From positions 41,939-105,938 of the forward strand of contig CAMVMG010000005.1 in the NCBI GenBank assembly GCA_947168525.1: a stretch of DNA of 64,000 nucleotides, given 5' to 3'. This document shows, piece after piece, positions 34,269-43,010 of this stretch; the first letter of the stretch is position 1; every line of letters starts with the position of its first letter. The stretch comes from an uncultured Bacteroidales bacterium (GTDB lineage Bacteria > Bacteroidota > Bacteroidia > Bacteroidales > UBA932). The translations under genes were made by a program, and so were the position numbers. The notes under the pieces are model-generated. The model did not search any database, was not told where the DNA came from, and saw nothing but the letters and a program-made list of their open reading frames with translations.

Positions 34269-36086
34269 TCATGTTCCCACCGTCATCTCGCAATCTTTGC
34301 AGTGAAAATCCAGGCGGAGTCGCTTCCCGCCGTTAATCAGATACAAAGGCTCCGCTTTCGTGGCCTTTCCCTGTTTGGGACACAGGCCCAGTTCATGGCG
34401 GACGCAGTACTTGCTGCGCATGAGTTCCGCACCGTCCCGGTGGGTGAGTTCATAGGCATCTTCCAACACAATCCCATTCCTTTGTCCATAGAGGGAACGG
34501 CTGATGTTGTTGGCAATATTATCCTTGTAACCAAGCGTTTCTGTTGCCGACTCTTCCCATCGGGTACCCTTTTTCAGCGGCAGCGCTTTCACCCTCATGC
34601 TGTCCAGCTGCTCCGCCAGGGAGCGGCGGATGCCGTTGAGGAAAGACGCCGGCATAAACGGCAGCGTTCCTTCCACTTCCACGGCCGACACGGAAAAGGC
34701 GTAATGCCCGCTGGTCTTCTGCAGCTGCACTTTGACGGTCTCCAGCATCTTTTCCGGTTCCCGGGCGGCGTCAAAGCCGGCTGCCGTTTCTGTTCTGGCA
34801 GCCCGTCCGTCTTCCGTCGTGGCGGTGGCGGTTGCCCGTCCGTCCTTGATGCAGAAGCGGATGTCGGCCGCAAGCAACCGTTCCGGCCTGTTGGCGGCAA
34901 GTTCTTTTTCGAAGGCGGCGCTGACGTTCCGGTACAGCAGCACTCCTTCCTTGAGGCCTTCCACCCGTTTGCAGCGGATGGAGAAACCATCACATACATC
35001 GGCCCGGAACCCCACGATGCTTCCGTCCCTGCCCACAAAAGCCAGTCCGTCGCCGTTGGAGAGGCGAAGGCCCGTGTCGGCGGGTTCTATTACCAGCCCG
35101 TCCCGGGTAAGGCGTTTCACCGTGCCGATATACTCTCCCATGGATTTGGGTGCATCCATGGAGGACCATGCTCCGCGCTCCCCGTCCAGGAACAGTTCCG
35201 TGTATCCCCGGTTGAAGGTTTTGTCCAGATTAGGCGTAAAGCCCCCTTTCACCCGGCCGAAGGAGGCCCTGCGGTACTTTCCCGCGCTGGCCTCTACAAG
35301 GGCATCCAGGGCCTCCGAATAGGCTTTTACCACATTTCTCACATAGGATTCTCCCTTGAGCCGGCCTTCGATTTTGAACGATATCACGCCGGCTTCGGCA
35401 AGGTCCCGGAGGCGGTGCAGCAAGTTGTAGTCTTTCAGGGAGAGCAGGGCCTTATTGCGCGCGAGAACTTTTCCGGAAGCGTCTTCCAGGTTGTACAGGC
35501 TGCGGCAGGGCTGGGCGCAGGCCCCCCGGTTGGCGCTCCGTCCGGTCAGGTATTCCGACAGGTAGCACTGTCCGCTGTAGCAGACACAGAGGGCCCCGTG
35601 CACGAAGAATTCCAGCTCGGCCGTGGTGGCTTCCCGGATGGCCTTGATCTGCTCCAGAGACAGCTGCCGCTCCAGCACCAGCCGCCCGTAGCCCAGGCTT
35701 TCGGTGAAACGGGCTTTCTCCGGGGTGCGGATTGCGCACTGGGTAGAGGCGTGCATCACCAGGGATGTGTCCTTGGCCAGTTCCAGCACGGCGGGGTCCT
35801 GGACAATCAGGGCATCTACGCCGGCCTTCTCCAGGTCTTTGACCAGTGTGCGGGCCTCTTCCAGTTCGTTTTCATAAACCAGGGTATTCACCGTGGCGTA
35901 GATCTTGGCCCCGAAGCGGTGGGCGTAGGTGCAGAGCCGTTCAATGTCTTCCCGGGAATTCCCGGCCGCCTGCCGGGCGCCGAAGGCCGGGCCGGCAATA
36001 TACACGGCGTCCGCCCCGCAGTCAATGGCCGCGATGCCAATCTCCGCCGTCCGGGCCGGCGCCAGCAGTTCCAACGCGTTACTCAT
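34269..36086 (-). CDS. U32 family peptidase-like protein (TrhP/RlhA type)
   Basis: A 605-residue protein of the U32 family, whose best-studied members hydroxylate tRNA or rRNA rather than cut proteins. Signatures: ELLAPARTAEIGIAAIDCGA, the Fe-S region HGALCVCYSGQCYLSEYLTG with GACAQPCR, and ISFKIEGRLKGESYVRNVV. The C-terminal extension has a cysteine cluster (YCVRHELGLC ... FHCKDCEM). The stop overlaps nothing, but the start overlaps the vapC-type stop by 8 bp. Its 3' end is the boundary of a variable region. Confidence 0.88.
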   Translation of the reverse strand: MSNALELLAPARTAEIGIAAIDCGADAVYIAGPAFGARQAAGNSREDIERLCTYAHRFGAKIYATVNTLVYENELEEARTLVKDLEKAGVDALIVQDPAVLELAKDTSLVMHASTQCAIRTPEKARFTESLGYGRLVLERQLSLEQIKAIREATTAELEFFVHGALCVCYSGQCYLSEYLTGRSANRGACAQPCRSLYNLEDASGKVLARNKALLSLKDYNLLHRLRDLAEAGVISFKIEGRLKGESYVRNVVKAYSEALDALVEASAGKYRRASFGRVKGGFTPNLDKTFNRGYTELFLDGERGAWSSMDAPKSMGEYIGTVKRLTRDGLVIEPADTGLRLSNGDGLAFVGRDGSIVGFRADVCDGFSIRCKRVEGLKEGVLLYRNVSAAFEKELAANRPERLLAADIRFCIKDGRATATATTEDGRAARTETAAGFDAAREPEKMLETVKVQLQKTSGHYAFSVSAVEVEGTLPFMPASFLNGIRRSLAEQLDSMRVKALPLKKGTRWEESATETLGYKDNIANNISRSLYGQRNGIVLEDAYELTHRDGAELMRSKYCVRHELGLCPKQGKATKAEPLYLINGGKRLRLDFHCKDCEMTVGT

Positions 36087-36483
36087 CTTGTATCCAGTCT
36101 TCCATTTTCAGCCCCGGTACACGGGAGAAATGCCGGATATTGTGGGTTACAAGGGTGTAGTCTCCTTGCATGGCGGTGGCGGCAATAAGCAGATCCATAT
36201 TGTCTATTTTGCACCCTTGTTTTTCAAGTAAGGCCCTTATTTGTGCGTATTTGTCCAGAATGTCATAGGTCAAAGGCAGCGTTTTGAACAAACTGCGGAC
36301 GTATCCAACAGCATCCAGTTCTGTCTTCCTTCCGGTTTTATATGCACCCACGAGCAATTCCGACAAAACCACTTCCGGCAAATGGCAGGCCTGTATGCCT
36401 ACTTCGCTGATGCGTTCCTGGATTCCGTTCTTTCCTTTCAAGAATGGAATCATGATGCAGGTGTCCAAAACATACATAGGCAT
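36079..36483 (-). CDS. PIN-domain toxin (VapC type)
   Basis: A 134-residue PIN-domain RNase. The first acidic residue is in MYVLDTCIMIPFLKG, the second in EVVLSELLVGA, and the last in CKIDNMDLLIAATAMQ ... THNIRHFSRVPGL, as expected for the VapC metal site. The ATG overlaps the antitoxin stop by one base (TAATG), which fixes the start at 36483. Confidence 0.9.
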   Translation of the reverse strand: MPMYVLDTCIMIPFLKGKNGIQERISEVGIQACHLPEVVLSELLVGAYKTGRKTELDAVGYVRSLFKTLPLTYDILDKYAQIRALLEKQGCKIDNMDLLIAATAMQGDYTLVTHNIRHFSRVPGLKMEDWIQDE

Positions 36484-36776
36484 TACCACTGAGGCGTTTC
36501 TCTTGTATTTACACGGGAATCGTGCAGCAGTCGGGCGTATTCCAGGGCGCTCATTTCTTTGCCTCCCCAAGACTCTTCATCATGGGGGAGGTCCTTGAAC
36601 GGCCCTGTGAACGGCCCTGTAAATGGTTCTTCCTCTTCAGTAAAGGATAGTGTGAGGCCGGTTTCATTTTCTTCCAGCTTCACTTTGCTTCCCTCTTTCG
36701 CCCCCATTCTTTTCAGGATGGCGGCAGGAATGATAATTCCCTTGCTGTTCCCTATGCGTATGACGGTGGTTTCCAT
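36483..36776 (-). CDS. AbrB-type antitoxin (VapB-like)
   Basis: A 97-residue partner of the PIN toxin. Residues 1-45 (METTVIRIGNSKGIIIPAAI, KLEENETGLTLSF) are a SpoVT/AbrB DNA-binding domain; the rest is the toxin-binding tail. The tail has a short repeat, PFTGPFTGPF, from a 12-bp DNA tandem duplication (36599-36622). I start at 36776 because the -7 box at 36797-36804 lies too close to the alternative ATG at 36788. Confidence 0.85.
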   Translation of the reverse strand: METTVIRIGNSKGIIIPAAILKRMGAKEGSKVKLEENETGLTLSFTEEEEPFTGPFTGPFKDLPHDEESWGGKEMSALEYARLLHDSRVNTRETPQW

Positions 36777-36796
36777 GCTTTTGTCCATTTCCGTGA

Positions 36797-36804
36797 CAAA
36801 AGTA
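36797..36804 (-). promoter_or_regulatory. -7 promoter box (TACTTTTG) of the toxin-antitoxin pair
   Basis: Perfect TAnnTTTG on the minus strand, 20 bp before the antitoxin ATG. Confidence 0.5.
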
Positions 36805-36859
36805 GGAAAGTTATTACAAAGAAGCAAATCTGTAATAACATTTTGCGGGGAAATCGAGG

Positions 36860-38044
36860 TCATTTCAGTTCCAGCACCATTTCCACATCGCCGAAGGGTG
36901 AAACCATCCCGCTGAACTTTTCTATGGCGGCACGGGAGAGGGATCCCCGCCAGACAATGTCGTCCCGCGAGTTTAGCGGAATGTCTATTTCAAACCCGTA
37001 CAGCTTGGAATTGTATTTTCCCGTGACGGAGCATTTCCAGCTGGTGCGGGTTCCTCCGTCGTCTTCCACGATCATGAGGGCACAGTTTTCCAGCTGCGAA
37101 GTCCATTCTCCCACCAGGATGGTATTCAGGTCCAGAGCTTCTCCGACCTGCTTCCGGCGCACCACTACCATGAAATCCGTAATGCTGGGCTGGTACAGCC
37201 TCAATTCCGCCTCGGTGGTGGCGTTGAGGTCTTCCACCGAACCCAGCTTGATGAAGAATTCGGCCCCGCCGCAGAACCAGCTGTCGAACTGCCGCTTGAC
37301 CCTGAAGCTCTTCAGGAGGAGGGTTTTGATGCCCGCCTCCGCCTTGGTGGCCCCGGGATGCACCACGATATCGCCCCCGCCCTGGCCCCAGGAGGGATCT
37401 TCCCGTCGGAGCATCTCCAGGGTCCGGTGCCGGGCATCGGCATTGTAGTTCACTACCCAGACAGGCCGTTCCTGGGCCATCTCCTCATTCACGAAGATCT
37501 TCTCCACCGATCCGTCGGCCTTGAGTTCGTACCCCACGTTCTGTTCTGCCCGGTCTCCGGGATCAAAAGTAATCACAGGCAGGCTTTCCCGGTCCCAGTT
37601 CTCCGAGTACGGCCAGTAAATCTGGACATCCGAGCTGGAAAGGGAGTCCAGGAAGGCTTCTGCGACCTCTCCGCCGTCGCCGGCCTTGGTGGCGTATCTC
37701 TCCCTTACAGCCCGGGAGAGCAGGTCCCGCAGCGGGGTGTCGTAGCGGTTTGCCTTGGTAACCTCCGCTTCTTCCCCAACGCCCGTTCCCGGGGACAGGA
37801 ACAGGTCCTGCATCCGGTATTCCTCATCATACCCGTTTCCGGCAGACGAAGAGGCGGCATCCTTCACCTCTGTCATCTGCCCCGTTCCGATAGGGACAGA
37901 AGAAAGCAGCTGGGCCACCTCTTCCAGGCTGATGGCCGAAGCGCTTGTCTTCTGCGTGTGCGTGTTCAAGTCGTCATCCAGGGGTTCGCAGGCCCCGAGA
38001 GCCAAGGCCAAGGCGGCCGTAAGCTCCCACATCCATCTTTTCAT
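36860..38044 (-). CDS. Lipoprotein of unknown function
   Basis: A 394-residue protein with lipobox LGAC (Cys19). The mature region includes AVRERYATKAGDGGEVAEAF, VQIYWPYSENWD and VTKANRYDTPLRDLLSRAV, and ends in a C2-like beta-rich part (FEIDIPLNSRDDIVWRGSLS). ATKAGDGGE-type strings are common in Bacteroidota surface proteins, but no family is evident. Single gene with its own upstream region. Confidence 0.7.
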   Translation of the reverse strand: MKRWMWELTAALALALGACEPLDDDLNTHTQKTSASAISLEEVAQLLSSVPIGTGQMTEVKDAASSSAGNGYDEEYRMQDLFLSPGTGVGEEAEVTKANRYDTPLRDLLSRAVRERYATKAGDGGEVAEAFLDSLSSSDVQIYWPYSENWDRESLPVITFDPGDRAEQNVGYELKADGSVEKIFVNEEMAQERPVWVVNYNADARHRTLEMLRREDPSWGQGGGDIVVHPGATKAEAGIKTLLLKSFRVKRQFDSWFCGGAEFFIKLGSVEDLNATTEAELRLYQPSITDFMVVVRRKQVGEALDLNTILVGEWTSQLENCALMIVEDDGGTRTSWKCSVTGKYNSKLYGFEIDIPLNSRDDIVWRGSLSRAAIEKFSGMVSPFGDVEMVLELK

Positions 38045-38098
38045 ACAAATCTATCCCGGCCTTAGTGCCAGGCTCCTTGCATGCAAAGTACCGCAATC

Positions 38099-38129
38099 TT
38101 ATCCGTGTTATCAAATAGAACACGGATAA
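38099..38129. repeat. Perfect 11-bp inverted repeat
   Basis: TTATCCGTGTT (38099-38109) pairs with AACACGGATAA (38119-38129), loop of 9 nt. It lies upstream of the lipoprotein gene and next to a terminator, and could be an operator or a 5' leader hairpin. Confidence 0.5.
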
Positions 38130-38133
38130 ATGC

Positions 38134-38168
38134 AAAAAAAGGCCTCCCAATGCGCTGGGAGGCCTTTT
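38134..38168 (-). terminator. Intrinsic terminator of the TPR gene
   Basis: GGCCTCCCA pairs with TGGGAGGCC around a 6-nt loop; on the minus strand the stem is followed by seven Ts. Flanking A and T runs make it bidirectional in form. Confidence 0.85.
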
Positions 38169-38230
38169 GTGGGTGGAGTTTGAAAAGTTTTTTGCAGTAA
38201 AAAACTTTTCACGGGCTGGGAAATCCCCTG

Positions 38231-39163
38231 TTAGAGGGCTTTCAGCTGAGCCTGAGCCTGGGCACCGTACTTGGCGTCGCTGGCAATCTTGTTGTAATAT
38301 TCCTTGGCAGTGGCCTTGTCGCCGGCTTTCTGGGCGGTGGCGGCAATGGTGAAGATGATGTCGGAGGCGTCCTTGGCGTTGGGAGTGATCTCCAGGTACT
38401 TCTTATAGGCGTTGATGGCATCTTTGCTCTTGCCGGCCTTGGTGAAGGCGCTGGCGATGAGCTTGTAAGCGTTGCCGCTCTCATTATAGCCGTTGGATTT
38501 CTCCAGGGCGGCGATGGCGTCGGCCGTCTTGTTGGCCTTCAGCAGGGCCTGGCCTTCCTTGAGGTATGCGTTGCCCAGCAGCTTGTTGGCCTGGTCTGCC
38601 TTGCCCAGCGCCGCGGCTTTCTCCAGGGCCTCGGTGGCACCGGCCAGGTCGCCGGTCTGAATCAGGGACTGGCCCAGCAGAAGGTTGGCCTGGTCATCGT
38701 CCGGGGTAAGGGCAACCGCTTCCTTGAGGGCGGCGGCGGCACCGGCGAAATCCTTGTTCTTGATCAGGGTAGAGCCTTTGCGCAGGAATACGTTGGGAAC
38801 CAGACCGGCAGCTTCTGTAGCGGCCTCTTCAATACCGTATTCCTTTGCTACGGCCTGAACCTCTGCCAGGGAAGTGAGGGCTTTGTCATAGTCGGCCTCG
38901 TTGATCTGCTCTTTGGCGATGGAGAGCAGGGTATTGGGAATAATCTCTTTACATTTTTCAATCATCTCTGCGGCTTCGTCCCCTTCGCATGCCTGGAACT
39001 GGGTGAGTGCGCTGCGGAACTGGGCAAGGGCCTCTGTCTTGTTACCGCCTTCCAGAGCGGTTGCACCGGCGTTGAACACATCGATGGCTGCATTGAAATC
39101 CTGGGCGGATGCTACAGCTGCGGCAAGGCCGAGAGCTGCAATGGCTACAAATAATTTTTTCAT
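38231..39163 (-). CDS. Secreted tetratricopeptide-repeat protein
   Basis: A 310-residue protein with a signal peptide (MKKLFVAIAALGLAAAVASA) and repeated 34-residue helical units (ALAQFRSALTQFQ, GAAAALKEAVALTPDDDQAN, GATEALEKAAALGKADQA, DAINAYKKYLEITPNAKDAS). TPR arrays are protein-binding scaffolds; this one is Ala-rich and should be periplasmic. The ATG at 39181 is in frame but MKKLFV at 39163 gives the signal peptide. Strong terminator downstream suggests good expression. Confidence 0.85.
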   Translation of the reverse strand: MKKLFVAIAALGLAAAVASAQDFNAAIDVFNAGATALEGGNKTEALAQFRSALTQFQACEGDEAAEMIEKCKEIIPNTLLSIAKEQINEADYDKALTSLAEVQAVAKEYGIEEAATEAAGLVPNVFLRKGSTLIKNKDFAGAAAALKEAVALTPDDDQANLLLGQSLIQTGDLAGATEALEKAAALGKADQANKLLGNAYLKEGQALLKANKTADAIAALEKSNGYNESGNAYKLIASAFTKAGKSKDAINAYKKYLEITPNAKDASDIIFTIAATAQKAGDKATAKEYYNKIASDAKYGAQAQAQLKAL

Positions 39164-39251
39164 CTCTGTATTATTTAGCAATTACACATTTTCTGTTTCT
39201 GGCACGACAATTATCTGTGCACACAAGTTGCAAAAATAACAAAATATGTTT

Positions 39252-39259
39252 TAATTTTG
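39252..39259 (+). promoter_or_regulatory. -7 promoter box (TAATTTTG)
   Basis: Perfect consensus with a TTG at 39228-39230 (21-bp gap), 17 bp before the M16-like start. Confidence 0.5.
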
Positions 39260-39276
39260 CACAAAATTCAGGTAAA

Positions 39277-41772
39277 ATGAAAACAGCATTCCTGAAATAC
39301 CTGCTTTTTGCGGCTGCATTTGGATTTATCTCAAGAATTGTGCCAGCCCAAACGCTTCCCCAACTGCCCATGGATTCCCGTATCAGCCAGGGAACCCTTG
39401 GCTGCGGGGCTTCCTATTATATGGTTGTGAACCCTTCCGAAAAGGGATTTACAGATATTTCCATCGTTCAGAAAGATACGCTCACCCTGGCAAAAACCCG
39501 GGCGCTGGATGTGGCCCTGCTTTCCCGCATGGGCATCCTGCCGGCCAGGGAAGGTTTCCTGACAGAGCGCGAAGGTTGTACCTATTACCGTTTCCAGCGT
39601 GTCCCGTCCTACCGGACAGAGGCCCTGGATTCCACCCTCCTGTTTACCTTTGCGCAGATGGCGTTTTCCCGGGAGCCGCAGGCCGTGGTGGTGAGCGGAG
39701 ACATCGACCCGACCGAACTCAAGAAGAAAATGGACATCTTCTCCATGATGGTGCCCCGCCTGAAATACAGTTCTCCGGAGAACAACTATGTCTGGACGCC
39801 GGTAGAGGCCCCCGAAGTGTATCTCCTGGAAGGGGAAGAGGCTTCCGTGGAGGCACGTTATTCGTCGGCCCGGATCCCCCGCGACCAGATGAATACGGCG
39901 CAGTTCCTGGTGACAGACCTGTTCTCCCGGGAGTTCGGGCTTGTGCTCCAGCACCGCCTGGAGGCCAACCTCTCAGATGCCGGCATCCCGTATTCCGCCA
40001 TCCGCTTCCACCGGCTGGGTAGTGCAGACACCTTTGGCGACGAACAGTACGTTATCCGGGTCCTGACCTGCCGGGATTCCCTGCCGTCGGCCGGCCGGGT
40101 GCTTTCCCGTACCCTGGCAGAGCTGGGCACGTACGGCGTTTCCGTCAAGGAATTTGCCGATGCCAAAACCATCCTCACGGGCAGCAGCCTTCGAAAGGCG
40201 GCGGCTACCCCTTCCCGGCGGGAAGACTCCGACCGCTGCATCGCCCATTTCCTGCATGGCGCCTCCCTGGCCCCTGTCTCCGAGGAGGTCCGCCTCCTTA
40301 CCCGGAAAAACGTGTCGGACAATGTAGAGACCTCGCTTTTCAACGATTTTTCGTCGGCCCTTGTCCAGCAGCTGCGGAATCTTACGCTCACCTATACCCA
40401 GGCGCCGGACTCCCTGGACAGCATGGACGCCCTGTTCCAGTATAACCTGGCCTATCTGCAAGGCTGGGTGTCCCCTTCTTTCAAGGATTATCTCTGGCAT
40501 GGAGCCGACACCGCCGGATTCCGCGTTTCTGCCTCCCGGGTCAAGCTGCAGTCGGAGAGGACGGAGTCCGTTACAGGCGGCACCCTCTGGACTTTCTCCA
40601 ACGGTATGCGCGTGGCCTACAAGCACCTTCCCGGCAGCGGCCTGTTCCATTATGCCCTGCAACTGGACGGCGGGCTGTCCCGGATTCCGGATCTCAGGGA
40701 AGGGGAGGGCGGATACATTCCCGACGTCCTCTTCCTCTGCAATACGGGCGGATACTTCTCCGGTGACTGGCAGGACGTTCTCGCTGCCAACGCGGTGTCC
40801 ATGGAGGCCGATGCCGACCTTTATAACTTCTATCTCAAGGGAAGCGCCCCTTCCGGGAAGCTCACCCTGCTCCTGAAAGCCCTGGCAACCCTTTCCAAAG
40901 AACGCTCCCTGAACCAGCCCCGTGCCAAAGCCTATCTGCAGCGCGCCCGTCTGCACGTTCCCACGCCGGAAGAACGGATGGAGAGGCTCCTGAATCCGGA
41001 TTACGCCTATACCTCTTCCCGTAACGGGGCGGTGTTGTCATCCGAGACCCTGGTCAAGGCCAACCATTTCTTCCGGGAAAGCTTCTCCCGGACGAACGAA
41101 GGTATCCTGGTGCTTGCCGGAGACCTGGACCCCGGCGTGGTGAAGAAAATGCTGCTCAAGTATCTGGGCGCCTTCCCCACCGGCAGAGCACAGGTCCGGC
41201 CCCGCAGGCAGGTTCCCTTCCGTACCCTTTCCGGCACCCTCACCCATACGGAGGAGGGGACAGGGCACGGCCTCTATGTGTTGATGGATGCCGACGTCCC
41301 GCTCACCGCGGTCAACTACGCCGGCGCGTTCATGGCTGCAGAGGCCTTGAAGGTTTCGCTGGCGGAGCATCTGGATGCACGGGCTTTCTCGGCCCGGGTG
41401 GAGCCTTCATTCATCACTCACCCCGAGGAACGCCTGCGGATGCTGGTCCGTTGCGAGCCGGTCCCGGGTTCCGCAGAAGAGGCCAATCCCCAGACGGTAC
41501 TGCCCGCCCTGCGGCTGGCCTTGCAAGAGGCAGCGTCGCGCCCTATAGCGTCCACTCATCTCAGAGCATGGAAGCAGCTTGTAAACAGCAAGTTGCAATT
41601 TGCTCAGTCCAGCCCTGAAGAGGTGGTCGCCATTCTTCTGAGCCGCTATGCTGCTGGCAAAGACCTTGTATCCAATTACAAAGAAAACATCCAATCCGTC
41701 CAGGCCGACAAAGTGAGCGGAATGCTGCAGGCGCTGTACGGTGGCGGCCGCATAGAATTGATCGACCCATGA
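39277..41772 (+). CDS. M16 (insulinase)-like protein lacking the zinc motif
   Basis: An 831-residue secreted protein (signal peptide ending VPAQT). Fold features of M16 proteases recur: FTFAQMAFSREPQAVVVSGD near 135 and the repeated VLAGDLDPGVVKKMLLKYLG at ~620, TLWTFSNGMRVAYKHLPGSG, and the RFHRLGSAD region. I find no HxxEH or inverted HxxEH anywhere, so it is probably not a zinc protease but a non-catalytic subunit or scaffold. The stop overlaps the DUF3109 start by 4 bp. Confidence 0.7.
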   Translation: MKTAFLKYLLFAAAFGFISRIVPAQTLPQLPMDSRISQGTLGCGASYYMVVNPSEKGFTDISIVQKDTLTLAKTRALDVALLSRMGILPAREGFLTEREGCTYYRFQRVPSYRTEALDSTLLFTFAQMAFSREPQAVVVSGDIDPTELKKKMDIFSMMVPRLKYSSPENNYVWTPVEAPEVYLLEGEEASVEARYSSARIPRDQMNTAQFLVTDLFSREFGLVLQHRLEANLSDAGIPYSAIRFHRLGSADTFGDEQYVIRVLTCRDSLPSAGRVLSRTLAELGTYGVSVKEFADAKTILTGSSLRKAAATPSRREDSDRCIAHFLHGASLAPVSEEVRLLTRKNVSDNVETSLFNDFSSALVQQLRNLTLTYTQAPDSLDSMDALFQYNLAYLQGWVSPSFKDYLWHGADTAGFRVSASRVKLQSERTESVTGGTLWTFSNGMRVAYKHLPGSGLFHYALQLDGGLSRIPDLREGEGGYIPDVLFLCNTGGYFSGDWQDVLAANAVSMEADADLYNFYLKGSAPSGKLTLLLKALATLSKERSLNQPRAKAYLQRARLHVPTPEERMERLLNPDYAYTSSRNGAVLSSETLVKANHFFRESFSRTNEGILVLAGDLDPGVVKKMLLKYLGAFPTGRAQVRPRRQVPFRTLSGTLTHTEEGTGHGLYVLMDADVPLTAVNYAGAFMAAEALKVSLAEHLDARAFSARVEPSFITHPEERLRMLVRCEPVPGSAEEANPQTVLPALRLALQEAASRPIASTHLRAWKQLVNSKLQFAQSSPEEVVAILLSRYAAGKDLVSNYKENIQSVQADKVSGMLQALYGGGRIELIDP

Positions 41773-42374
41773 GTAAAAGAGATTTTGGCACCCTGATCGA
41801 GATCGGAGACATTCTGGTTTCGGAGGATGTCGTCCTGGAGTATTTCGCCTGCGACTACCCTGTATGCAAGGGCTGCTGTTGCATTATCGGAGACAGCGGC
41901 GCCCCGCTGAAGGAAGAGGAACTGGACGCACTGGAAAGGGACTACCCGGTCTATTCCCCTCTGATGCGCCCCCAGGGACGGGCTGCCGTGGAAGTCAAAG
42001 GATTTTTCGAGATAGACCGTGACGGAGACCTGGTTACGCCTGTCGTCCCGGGCAGCGAAGAATGCGCCTATTGCCATTTTGATGCCGACGGAAACTGCCT
42101 CTGCGCCATTGAACGCCAGTTCTGCCAGGGGCTCACTACTTTTCGGAAGCCCATCTCCTGCTCGCTGTATCCCATCCGGGTGGTGGACTTGAGTGGTGGC
42201 CGGTTGGGGCTCAACCTGCACCGGTGGAAAATCTGCAAGGACGCTTTCGAAAAGGGAAGAAAAGAAGGGATCCGCGTGTATGAATTCCTGCGCGGACCCC
42301 TCACAGAGGCTTTTGGAGAGGAGTTTTATCTGGCTTTGTCGGCGGCGGCCAAGATGCTCATTGCCGCGTCGTAG
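41769..42374 (+). CDS. DUF3109 cysteine-rich protein
   Basis: A 201-residue protein with the DUF3109/YkgJ-like cysteine layout: YFACDYPVCKGCCCIIGDSG, EECAYCHFDADGNCLCAIER, QFCQGLTTFRKPISCSLYPI and LHRWKICKDAF. These should bind a metal or Fe-S cluster; biochemical role unknown. Widespread and conserved in Bacteroidota. Coupled to the M16-like gene upstream; its 3' end overlaps the convergent DUF2007 gene by 49 bp. Confidence 0.88.
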   Translation: MSKRDFGTLIEIGDILVSEDVVLEYFACDYPVCKGCCCIIGDSGAPLKEEELDALERDYPVYSPLMRPQGRAAVEVKGFFEIDRDGDLVTPVVPGSEECAYCHFDADGNCLCAIERQFCQGLTTFRKPISCSLYPIRVVDLSGGRLGLNLHRWKICKDAFEKGRKEGIRVYEFLRGPLTEAFGEEFYLALSAAAKMLIAAS

Positions 42375-42553
42375 TCTCCCTCGTTTACTTTCACTTCAAT
42401 CCCTTTGGCAAAGCCCAGGGACGGGTAAGAGGAATCTGCACCAAAAACGCCCGCCGGGATACCGTTGTCTCCCAGCATGGCGACGCACATGTCGGCCTGC
42501 ACCTTATCTGTAAAGGTGGCCACGGTTTTGAATTTCTGGGTATCAGTCTTCAT
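42326..42553 (-). CDS. DUF2007-type small protein
   Basis: A 75-residue protein with the PF09413 layout: KTVATFTDKVQADMCVAMLG, an unusual loop NGIPAGVFGAD and VKVNEGDYDAAMSIL. These are PII-like ferredoxin folds annotated as putative signal-transducing proteins. Last gene of a four-gene minus-strand operon (coiled-coil protein, hemW, membrane protein, this gene); start overlaps the previous stop by 11 bp. Confidence 0.85.
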   Translation of the reverse strand: MKTDTQKFKTVATFTDKVQADMCVAMLGDNGIPAGVFGADSSYPSLGFAKGIEVKVNEGDYDAAMSILAAADKAR

Positions 42554-43010
42554 AGCGGTTGATTTTATGGTCGATGGCCATCACCACACGGGACAGGTCC
42601 CGGACCAGGCCTTCTGCCTGGAATCCGCCCAGCACAGGCGTGATGGTTACGGTGTCTTCGTACATCCTTGCGAGACGGTTTACCGGGGAACTGAGCTTGA
42701 ACTGCATTTCCCCGTTCTCTTCCGCTGCCAGTACATATCCACGGTCTTTCAAGGCCTCCTGGATGGCGACGCGATAGGTGGCAGGGTCTCCGTTGGCCCG
42801 GATGTTCCGTTTTCCGTAGCCGAAGTACGGGTAAGCGGCGCTCATCACCAGGAAGGCGGCCAGGATATACCCCACCGACGTCCATCCCTGCTGGAAGGCC
42901 ACGGCCACGTCCTTGGACACAAAGCCGCTGAGCATGAGGATGGCGATGATAACCACGAATATCAGGGTAATCTGGATAAAGTATTTGACAGCTCTTCTGA
43001 TGTATTTCAT
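42543..43010 (-). CDS. Small membrane protein, unknown function
   Basis: A 155-residue protein with two transmembrane helices (ITLIFVVIIAILMLSGFV and GYILAAFLVMSAAYPYFGYG) and a soluble C-terminal domain (YRVAIQEALKDRGYVLAAEE ... VTITPVLGGFQAEGLVRDL). No family recognised. Overlaps hemW by 4 bp and the DUF2007 gene by 11 bp. Confidence 0.75.
   Translation of the reverse strand: MKYIRRAVKYFIQITLIFVVIIAILMLSGFVSKDVAVAFQQGWTSVGYILAAFLVMSAAYPYFGYGKRNIRANGDPATYRVAIQEALKDRGYVLAAEENGEMQFKLSSPVNRLARMYEDTVTITPVLGGFQAEGLVRDLSRVVMAIDHKINRYED

Noticed and set aside
34302..36188. Open frame of 628 codons on the plus strand
   Set aside because: Antisense shadow of the U32 gene; biased composition caused by GC-rich codons on the other strand.
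38107..38118. 12-mer GTTATCAAATAG shared with the RAYT-linked palindrome at 48865-48876
   Set aside because: Exact 12-mers are expected many times by chance in 64 kb; only its presence in two hairpins is suggestive, which is not enough.
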